The notes under the pieces were generated by a model. The model was not told the origin of the DNA. It did no database searches and worked only from the letters and a program-made list of their open reading frames with translations. This document shows positions 55,320 to 64,000 of a stretch of DNA of 64,000 bases, piece by piece. Where the stretch lies: the NCBI GenBank assembly GCA_050084985.1, contig JBITNC010000001.1:58280001-58344000 (forward strand), read 5' to 3'. The DNA is from Nageia nagi (lineage: Eukaryota; Pinophyta). A program made the position numbers and the translations under genes. Every line of letters starts with the position of its first letter. Position 1 is the first letter of the stretch.

Positions 55320-57174
55320 CCATATCTATCGTTAGGCTCACCATGGAATCTAGCATCCCCATGCCCATATCTTGGGGATCTGTGGGTATTGAAACAATAC
55401 CCTCGAGTGGTTTGTATAGTCTAATTAATTTAAAGTAACTTTATAAAATAAAAACCACCCATGGCCTAACGATACCATATCATATATAGGAAGACTCAAA
55501 ACAACTTGCTTAGGAAGTCACATAAAAGATCTGGAGTACTACAAATATTCCATACGCATGGTACTACGTAATTAATACCACTTTATAAAACTTCTCATAC
55601 TAATGTTTAGTAACATGCCTTGAGATGACACTAAAGTCAACTACTGCTATAAAGGAAGTGCATTGCAAAGTGGTCCATACTTAAGGAATATTCTTTTGAA
55701 ATGTCATTTAGTGAGGGAGATTCAACTAATGAATATTCCATGCCATCTCATTATCAAATCCATCCAAAAGTTTCCTTTTTGATTGAGTTGATTTTTTTAG
55801 GGTTTTCTCTTTCATCTGGGTTGTTGTCAAATTTACTACTCATATATTATATTATCAAATCTATTAGATATTAATGGATTGTTGTTAATGTTTACCATTA
55901 AACCCATGTATGAATCTTAGCAATGTTACTATAATAAAAGGCCATTAATTTACTACTAAATAGTCCCACTTGAACCATTATCATTCCTTAACTTATTATA
56001 AATCATCCCTTGAGAGGTAACATATACTAAAGGTATTAAATATACACTTAGGTTATCTCATTTATTCTCAATTTGATTCTTAAGATTTACTAAGATCCCC
56101 TTGTTTTCCTTTAGATCATCCTCTACTTTCTCAATAAGGATTATATATATTTTAATAATAGGATTATTTATTTTTCATATAAAATTCTTACCTTCTTGAG
56201 TTGGATTATGTCTTTATTTGAGCTACCTTGTTATGGTTTCACTTACCAAATATTGATTTACTAAATTCTTATTCCATCTACAAGGAGTTAGGTTTAATAG
56301 CAAGTTGATTTAACTTTAATCCCTTTTTCTATAGTTTTACTAAGATCTACTCTTTGCCACAAATAAAGATTAAGACTATAAAGTTGTTTAATATTTTCTT
56401 GTATTGTAATGGTACTAACGTTACTCCATGCACTAACATTTACTCTGAAAGTAGTAACAACCATAGTAATTCTTTATCATCCTTCACAATATTCTTGTAT
56501 TACTTCATATAAACAATCACTTTTACTTTAACATTAATGAGATTTGAATAAGTAGATAATATAGGTTCTATTAAGAATTTCATGACATTTTCACCAAACT
56601 TGCATAAATACATGATAATCACTTACGAGGCTTTAGAGCCATCCTTATTATTTATAAAGGATTCCCTTATAAGTTTTGCATAAAAAAATACAAAGTAGAT
56701 GTTTCAAATCTTAATTTAGAGTCTTTCAATACATCGTTGTCCTCTTGATGTAGAGTTTTCATCTTCATCTTCTGAGCTTCTTCCAAGTTTCAAGGGAGAT
56801 TGTGTTGAGTAATAAGAAGAATGAAGAGATTTGAAGACCAAGAAATCCCTAATTTCACTAGTGACCATAATGCATATTAAATTTATCTAACTTATTAAAA
56901 TATTTCTATGGATCTTAGGAGGTTTGTAGGTCCTCCCTTCCTTAATCACATGAACTATAGCATTCGAAAATCATTCTTAAATATGATTGAATTCAGATTC
57001 ATTCTAGAAATTCTTTAAAAATTTCTTATACATTAAATGATGTTACATAAGATTGAACAATCTTAGAATAACAATTTTTCTATTTATTAAAGAACACAAT
57101 CTTATTCAAAATAGAGTTACACAACACCGCACTATCAAATATTAAATCTTTATCATTACAATAATATATATATA

Positions 57175-57242
57175 ATGATGTGATATTTAATCTTCTTTTA
57201 TATATATATATATATATAAAAGGAGATTAAATATCACATCAT
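57175..57242. repeat. 68-bp palindrome with a TA core, in one LTR only
   Basis: The left arm ATGATGTGATATTTAATCT and the right arm AGATTAAATATCACATCAT are reverse complements, around TTTTATA(TA)n..AAAA with one mismatch. In the other LTR (about 47780-47815) only the right arm follows the TA run. Confidence 0.92.
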
Positions 57243-58864
57243 TTTATATGAACACCATACACAATGTAGGATTCAATATGGTATCTAGCCAAAAATCAAC
57301 TAATATTTTATGAAGGCAAATAGTGAGTGGTGTGCATGGGTTCATGGTCAACGCAGGAGAATAGAGGTAACATTAATTCTGTAGAGAAATGCTGAAACTC
57401 CATTCGTAGAGGAGATCCAATGTCATATAAACTCTATAATTTGGTCGATTTTTATGTAGTTTATAAAGGTGCAGCCCCTTTAAATAGAATTTTGAGGAAA
57501 AAAAAGAAAAGGGGCTCGCATACTTCTTAGATCCGTATCAAGAATCAAAATGCAGAGGGGAGGAAATGTATTAACAATGTCAAGGAATACCTATCTCTTA
57601 AATGCACAAGAAGCTTCACAGAGGTGTGGCGATATTTATTTGAATGGTTTCAGATCCTTGAGGTGATGTAAAGGAATTTTTGAAGTAGTTATTGGATGTA
57701 AAGAAAAACTCTACAACCTTTATTAACATCCTCCCAGCATATACCATTGCATGAACTTGAGAGGGAGGTATGGAGGTCCATCAAAGAGTAGTTGAAATGG
57801 TTTTTCAATCGGTACTATGATTGCGAGTGTCCGTATACAAGAAATAGACAAATCTGGGAATTGTTAGATAACAATGTTGTACAAATTTCAGTCATGGACT
57901 TCAATGATGGCAGGATAAGCAGAAAAAGGGAGATTCTAAAGGCTGCGTAAAGGTAAAACCAAACTCTGAATCCTTTGTCAACATTTTTCTGACATATGCC
58001 ATCGTGGAAGATTTAGAAGAAGGAATAGCGATCCATCAAAGCCCAGTTGAAAAGGATTTCACATGGATATTATGGTTGTGAACGTGGAATAGTTAAACTA
58101 AAATCCAAACTTTGATTCCTTTACAGCATGTTTCCAGCACACACCATTATGATTCGTCAAAGAGTAGGTGAAAAAGATTTTACATCAAATAATATGGCTG
58201 AGCACCCAAATAGTTGTGTGCAAAACGTGGGAGAATACACTAGGTCCATGAGTTGCAAATAGGATTTCATGGGCTCTGCATAGAATGGATTTTTCTCAAA
58301 CACAAATAGAGAACGTAGAAAAAAAGGAGAGTAATTCAATAATTACTTAATACATTACCAAATCTTAAAGTGGAAGGATTAAGGATGAAATTAAAAATTT
58401 TACTAAATAAATTTCTTGAGTATTCATGATAAGGGAGTTTTCACATCAAGTAAATAAAATTATATTATGCCATAGGAGTTTGTACTCAGTCCTTCCCATC
58501 AACAAATTTTAAATAACAAAATAAAAGGCTATACTCCTTTCAAAGGGAAAAAGAAAAGTACCAACTGTCACATGTAGTATATTAAAAAAACTTGGTAGCA
58601 TGTCCTTTCAAATGGAGCAAGGCCATTATCAACAACTATTTCATAGACCTTTATCAAACAAACCTACTATACAACATTTTAAATAACACCGAGTAAGACT
58701 ACTTCTTTAACTAGGCATTTTAGCTTTATTATCTAAAATGCAAAAGAATCCACCTGGACTTAGAGAGGGAGAGACTTCTTTTCTTCACGTAAATTTACAC
58801 TCAAAGCTTGAGAATAAAACTATTGAGATAGTAGATAGGTGTTTTTCCTAATTTTTCATCCTCC

Positions 58865-58872
58865 TATTTATA
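58865..58872 (-). promoter_or_regulatory. TATA box of the chromovirus 5' LTR
   Basis: TATAAATA on the minus strand, about 797 bp inside the LTR start; same context as 49466-49459. Confidence 0.75.
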
Positions 58873-59669
58873 GCCAAAGAGGTTCATATATTTCCAAATG
58901 AACATCTACTCATCCTTTTAATATTTTTTGTGGTATGTTTTATTAAAGTTGTTGATGATTGTAGTGGCATTAAATACTTTGGAACATTTTTTATTAACTG
59001 AGAAATTAGTGCCAACTATTTCCCATACCTAACACAAGGAAACAAAATAAGCAGGGTCATAACCCAATTATTTTCATAAACCATTAAATATCTTGTAACA
59101 GCACAAAGTGACCTTAGTCCTTTCTAACTATTATTATTTTAATTTTTACTTACTAACAACTATAAGTAAAATTTCAAATTAAAAGAAGGGGATATTCCTT
59201 GCCTTCCTTTTTTGAATTTAAATTACAAAAATTTACAATAGGAAATCAATCACACATCTTACCTGCGATGGTTGCCTCATTTTGTAGGATAAATTATTAA
59301 TCCACACACATCCACAAACACACATTCATCATGAAAATCGACATTCATGACTAATTATTCTACCATGCAACTATATGATTTATGATGATCATTAAGGTTT
59401 TTCAGAGAACAAATGTCAATCATTTCGTCACTCTTACCCTTTTGTTCCTATCACCAATTCACCCTTGGCGCATTGGGTATTTTCCCTTAGTTTTCATTTC
59501 GATTTAACCTATGATCTATGTCAAAACATCTCAAAGCCAACATAAAATTGACACAATAAATCATATCGTTATTCAAAACTTATCATCACATAGCTTAATT
59601 CAAAATTAAATCTCATTAGGATCTCAATGGTACTTGAGTCTTAAAAGTGCAATTGGGTGGGTCATTATA

Positions 59670-60110
59670 GTTTGTCACTAGGTTCATGTTATTATCTCTT
59701 TGACCTAGTTTCATCAAAATCAATATCGATACTATCATCATCATAGTATCCTTGGACACTTAAGCCCAAGTTCTTTCACATCATTTATGTGGTCATTTTT
59801 TGCTTTTGTTTACTATTTCTTTGAATATGTTTAGGGGATTGACCACCTACTAAGGATGGATCTTTCCTTCAATAGCTCTAAGTAGCTCCCTAAATGATGT
59901 AGGTGCATTTAAAGTTTCCCTTATTTCCTTGCAAATAGGTTACAAGTTATGGAGAGCTATATCCTTGCATTATAAACTAAGGACTCTACATAAGTGCCAA
60001 TGCAATCAATGCATGTAATGTTTGGTAACTTAAGCCCAAGTTGTTTTTTTAGTAAGAATAGATTCTTATATCTTTTATGTTCTAAAGTACTACATTTATT
60101 TCTCATATAT
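59670..60110 (-). repeat. Unclassified dispersed repeat R1, copy 2
   Basis: It matches 13044-13485. On the minus strand the trace reads IALHNL (stop) PICKEIRETLNAP, SFRELLRAIEGKIHP and VVNPLNIFKEIVNKSKK, more complete than in copy 1. It begins directly at the outer end of the chromovirus LTR. The peptide looks like a real protein family but I cannot name it. Confidence 0.6.
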
Positions 60111-60309
60111 CATCATTAAAAATACCCTAAGAACCATACAAATAGTTCATAATATCTATCTCAAAAATTTGTATTTTCCAAGGCCACAATATCTACCCTA
60201 GAAACTTGACTATACTTTCCCAGAATCCCAAATCATTGTATTGACCCTAAAACCTTTAAAATATTGATTTAGTATCAAAGTGGGTCATTACATTAGGTTA
60301 AAATGGATC

Positions 60310-61445
60310 ATAAAGGTGGAAACATAGTGCAGTTACATATTTCTTTATCTAATGGTGAACATTTTAAATATTGGAGTATTTGAATGAGAACTTTTCTCAC
60401 CTCTCAAGATCTATGTAGATAGGGTTATGTAGAATTTGATGCTGCAACCTTTGCTAAACTTAAAACATATTAGAAAAAAAAGCTTTTAGATACAAAAAAT
60501 AAGGATTTCAAAGTCATATTTTTTCATAAGGACTAGGATAGATATGTCTATCTTTCCCAAGATCATAGAATGCAAACAATCCAAAGAAGTATGGGAGACT
60601 TTGAGAGTGCCTATAAGGTATCTTCAAAGGTAAGAGTAGCAAAGATTCAATTAATAAATAGGGATTTTTGAATCCTTAAAAATGGATGATGATGAGACTA
60701 TTAAATTATTTATAACTAGTGTCCAAGATTTGGTTAATGCCATTCATTTAGATGGTTAAGCACTAGATGATATTAGGACTATAGAGAAGGTGTTGGGAAG
60801 CCTTCCAAAAAAATTTGATCCTATCACTCTAGTTAACTTGCTTGGAAGCTTGTAAACATATGATCACATGATTAGAGACAAGTTTGAGAACTTTAATCAT
60901 GCCTTCCAAGGTAAGCTAAGAATGATTGATTGACCATGAAGCTCTAAGGAGTCTACATATACCAGTTCATCATCCACATCATAAGGTCATGGTAGAGGCT
61001 ATGGAAGAGGTTTTGATAATGGAAGAGGCATGTAAAATAGAAAAAAAGTAGATTTCAAAGCCTATACATTATGATTGTTATAGAAAATATGATCACATTA
61101 AGTAGCAATGCTTTAAGAAAAAAAAACCCATTAAAAACCAACTATATAGAAGAATAAGATGATAACAATATATATCTTACTCACAATAACTTTGAATATA
61201 TTGGTGGTAAGATTTGATACCTTCATAGTGTTTTTTCAAATCATATGACTAGGAATAAGAACTTATTTTGAAAACTTGAAGAGAATATTAGTGAACAAGT
61301 CATGTTTGGTGACAACAATCAAGTAAGCATTGCTAGTATTTAAGGAATAATTACTATGAGCATCCAAAACCACACATTGGTTTATTAGGATACCACTCTG
61401 CAATGTATAAAGCATTACTTGTGTTTGATATTTTTGATGGATGAT
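60310..61445 (+). pseudogene. gag: Copia 4 gag and protease fragment
   Basis: A degenerate priming-like TAGTATCAAAGTGGGTC lies at 60270-60286. The frame starts MDHKGGNIVQLHISLSNGEH and continues FKYWSI, a copia gag start. Further on come MDDDETIKLFITSVQDLVNA, TIEKVLGSLPKKFDPITLVN and HGRGYGRGFDNGRG, then a decayed knuckle (YDCY..YDHIK..CFKK). The protease trace is SNHMTRNKNLF and VMFGDNNQVSIASI near 61235-61340, and it stops by about 61445. Frameshifts, mostly one- or two-base, split it. No integrase follows. Confidence 0.72.
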
Positions 61446-61449
61446 ATAG

Positions 61450-62490
61450 ATGATCTAGACCTATAAGAAGATAAGTGTTAGTAGGGATCTCTACATTCTA
61501 GTCCCTTAAGACCCTAAAATGCATTCAAGAGAGATGTCAAACCTCCTTGGTAGATTGTAGTTCCCTCATACCATATTCAAATGGGCACAAGAAATCAAGG
61601 GAATACCTACAATGCAATGTGACATACCTATGCTATTTTAATGCAATGATAAAATGATAAATACAAACTAAGCTAATATGATTCTAGCCTAGATATATAC
61701 TACATGCACACAAATACATGAAAACACTATACGTAAGGATAAAATGCAGCACAATGGCTCTAATGTACTCCTTGATGCTCCAATATTTCTCTCCAACACT
61801 TACAAACAAATCTCAAGACATTTCCAAGTGTGTATGCTTGCTTGTTGGTGTGCTAGGGTTTGATCTCCAAGTGCCTTGGTGTGTGGATGCTTGGTTGGGC
61901 ACGGATTAGAGTAGATGATTATGTAAGACTATTGAAAGGATAGGGGTGTTAAAATGAGTTGAGAGAAAAGAAGAGGGAAAAGATTCAAATTTGAACCTTT
62001 TATAAAAATATAGTCAAAATCATTTGAACTACTACACAATCATTCAAACAATTTTGCAATTATCCGATTAAGGAATGATTTTGACTAAAATGCCAAAAAT
62101 GACCATAAATGATGAAGAACAACAACATGTGACAACATGACACTATAAATAATATAAAATGCAATTTTTAGGTGCTTACAAATGCTCCCTTTTGAGGTGA
62201 TTTTTGTAAAGCATCGTGAAGCAATTTTCAACTCAAAAGCTAGTAGGATGGAAGACGACAAACAAAAAAATGATAAAAAGACCAAATGAAAAGACTGTGA
62301 GATGATGAATGTGAAACAACTAGACAAAAATGATCAATTACTAACAATATCATAACTTGGCACATGCTAAGGGACAAATGCTAAATTCTGCTAAAGATAT
62401 GGTCAATGCAAAGGTAACCAAGTGAAATGACTATGTTAAAATGCTTAGGACTCGAGGTGAGTCATGCTTAAAAATATGATCATGCTAACA
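61450..62490. other. Unassigned sequence
   Basis: No coding trace. TGCTTACAAATGCTCCCTTTTGAG (first 20 bases at about 62173) has the look of the purine-tract region of a minus-strand gypsy element, but no terminal repeat was paired. Confidence 0.4.
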
Positions 62491-62496
62491 AAAGGA

Positions 62497-63230
62497 AATT
62501 TCACCCCATGTTAAATGGAAGGCAAAGCTAAAACAAGGGTAGTAATGACCTTATTGTGATGGAAAAATGATGATGATGATCTTGCCCTATGTTAAATAGA
62601 AAGCAAGATATGCTAAGGATAACTTCGCCCCATGTTGAATGGAAAGTAAATCAAAAACCTAAGGATGATAATTTCCATGATAACCTTACCCCATGTTGAA
62701 TGGAAAGAGAAGGAAAAAGAATGATAAGTCTTGCCCAATGTTCAATGGAAAGCAAAGATGCTGATAAATGATCAAGGTGCTATGACACAATAAGTTGATA
62801 CAATGGGACTAACCACATAACATGAATCGATTAGGATGAAAGCTAGTTTCGATGCATGAAATTCCATATAAGATCATCCCAAATAAAGCATCATGGTGGA
62901 ATACAAAATATGATACATGATTCTACTTTACCCCAATAGTTGAAGGGTAACTATGACCAATCAATATGAGATCTAATTTTGACACATGAAAGGCTATATA
63001 AGATCATCTTGAACAAAGCATCATGGTGGAACAATCATAACACACCATAAAAAATATATGATAAATGATTCTTCTTTTCCCTAGCATTAGAAGGATGAAT
63101 ATGATCAGTCAGGATGAGAGCTAGTTTTGGTGCATGATAGGTTGTATAAGATCATCTTGAACACCATGAAAATCCAATGAAGTCTAATTTTAACGCATTA
63201 TAGGTCATGTAAGACTAAATTGGACCTCAT
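62497..63230. repeat. Degenerate tandem-repeat field
   Basis: First part: CCCCATGTTRAATGGAAAG occurs five times at about 62504, 62584, 62626, 62688 and 62733. Second part: units of about 70-145 bp starting near 62830, 62965, 63108 and 63172, sharing GATGARAGCTAGTTTYG.TGCATGA, then ATATAAGATCATCTTGAAC and AGCATCATGGTGG. The two families interlock through ACTTTACCCCAATAGTTGAA. Confidence 0.75.
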
Positions 63231-63316
63231 GATCAAGAACTAATGATAAGGGTGGGACAAACTTGACAAGTGTATGAATTTAATCTACCTATTCTAATGT
63301 AAATGCAAAAAGAGAA

Positions 63317-63452
63317 ATGATCTCTGCTTTACCCCAGTAGTTGAAGGGAAATGACCTCTGCTTTGCCCGAATAGTTAAAGGGAAATGACCTCTGCTTTGC
63401 CCCAATAGTTAAAGGGAAATGACCTCTACTTTTCCCCAATATTTAAAGGGAA
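63317..63452. repeat. Exact-period 34-bp minisatellite, four units
   Basis: Units start at 63317, 63351, 63385 and 63419, with consensus ATGACCTCTGCTTTGCCCCA followed by ATAGTTAAAGGGAA. Period is exactly 34; units differ at one to five positions. Confidence 0.95.
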
Positions 63453-64000
63453 ATGTCAACAAAACATCATTAAGCCATTGATAGGTTGATTGAATGATGA
63501 TGATACAATAAGCTCAAAGATAGTGATGGTGGGAGATGAATGACTAGTGTCCTACCCTTTAGTCTCCATGACTAGATGACCATGAAAGGAGGAGTAGGAT
63601 ATAGTATCAAATCCCATGGTGATAGGATATGCAGAACAAGAGATAGATAATGATGGGAAGATAAGGATAAATGACCATGGTGGGGCAAAAGCTACCGAAA
63701 GACCAAGACCATGATCATAGTTGGGATTGATTACAATCGAATGAAAGAGACTACAACCACATATGGGAAAAACAACCAAAGGATAGATAATATGATCATG
63801 GGTAGATGATAATGATTGAATAACAGAGACTAAAATCATGGTGAAACAAAAACAACCATGGTTAGGATTGGTTGACAAGAAATGACTTAAGACTTGATCA
63901 AATTATAGGAAATGATTTAAGACTCGATAGGATGACTAGAAAATGGATCGATTAAATTTGAATTCAAATGGTCGACTAATTTGCTAACCAACAAGATGAT
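63453..64000. other. Repetitive spacer
   Basis: Two related units near 63710 and 63790 share GATCATRG, GATTGA, AGAGACTA.AA and AAAACAACCA. A 108-codon minus frame (63878-63552) covers them and is probably chance. No gene recognised. Confidence 0.5.

Larger units (their letters stand above)
45930..59669 (-). mobile_element. Chromovirus-type gypsy element with LTRs of about 4.35 kb
   Basis: Direct repeats 45930-50265 and 55320-59669 flank a minus-strand gag-pol ending in a chromodomain. On the minus strand both LTRs begin TGTAACRACCCACC or a near variant, typical for the Tekay/Del chromovirus group as I recall it. A purine tract AAGGTGGGTAG precedes the 3' LTR, and an initiator-Met-type priming site TGGTATCAAAGC lies at 54787-54776. 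The total is 13.7 kb. Coding is broken by many stops and by a deletion in integrase. The LTR copies differ by perhaps a tenth by eye. One outer end abuts gypsy 3, the other repeat R1. Confidence 0.88.
55320..59669 (-). repeat. Chromovirus 5' LTR (element orientation minus)
   Basis: It pairs with 45930-50265 along its whole length. Its outer end is GGGTGGGTCATTATA. It contains an extra palindrome at 57175-57242 that is half missing in the partner. Confidence 0.9.

Noticed and set aside
45930-59669. Simple segmental duplication flanking a retroelement
   Set aside because: The repeats start TGTAAC with a purine tract next to one and a tRNA-type priming site near the other, and both carry a TATA box in the element's orientation, so they are LTRs.
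63552-63878. 108-codon minus-strand open frame
   Set aside because: It overlies two degenerate repeat units, and its composition follows the repeats rather than a protein family.

Overview
The window looks like intergenic DNA from a plant nucleus with a large, repeat-filled genome. It is AT-rich throughout, has no bacterial-style operons, and is built almost entirely from decayed LTR retrotransposons of the plant Ty1/copia and Ty3/gypsy types. Priming sites read TGGTATCAAAGC, a variant of the usual plant initiator-Met tRNA site. The nesting depth and heavy decay would suit a gymnosperm or another large plant genome, but nothing here identifies a species. No intact protein-coding gene was found; nearly every coding trace is a pseudogene with many stops and frameshifts.

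Layout. 1-2430: no recognisable gene. 2435-5706: gypsy element 1 (+), order gag, protease, RNase H, N-terminal reverse transcriptase (RT), cut off inside RT next to a tandem duplication (5701-6241). 6925-9400: a GC-richer island with candidate terminal exons on the minus strand, the only hint of ordinary host genes. 9400-14640: mostly structureless, except an unclassified repeat R1 (13044-13485) that recurs at 59670-60110. 14649-18572: copia 1 (+), 5' LTR to RNase H, truncated. 18573-20287: gypsy 2 fragment (+), whose integrase end is split by copia 2.

20288-29503: copia 2 (+), structurally complete, with 447/448-bp LTRs and a 5-bp TTCTA target duplication. Its RT is split by a minus-strand gypsy derivative (24328-28397) that ends in inverted copies of the same LTR tail and is flanked by TAGGT/TAGGG. 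31020-32480: decayed plant-mobile-domain (PMD) gene on the minus strand. 34469-42445: copia 3 (+) with 431-bp LTRs, a four-dimer tandem array after pol, and 2.6 kb of unexplained sequence before gag. 43300-45915: gypsy 3 gag (+). 45930-59669: a minus-strand chromodomain gypsy element (chromovirus) with direct repeats of about 4.35 kb as LTRs. 59670-61445: R1 copy 2 and copia 4 gag/protease. 61450-64000: non-coding DNA rich in degenerate tandem repeats.

The genes do not work together as a pathway; the window is a record of insertion upon insertion. The nest at 18.5-29.5 kb can be dated relatively: gypsy 2 first, copia 2 into it, then the foldback gypsy derivative into copia 2. The most unusual objects are that foldback derivative, the giant-LTR chromovirus with a palindrome present in only one LTR, and the GC-richer island. 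All reading was by eye; identities and family calls are from pattern recognition, with no database search.
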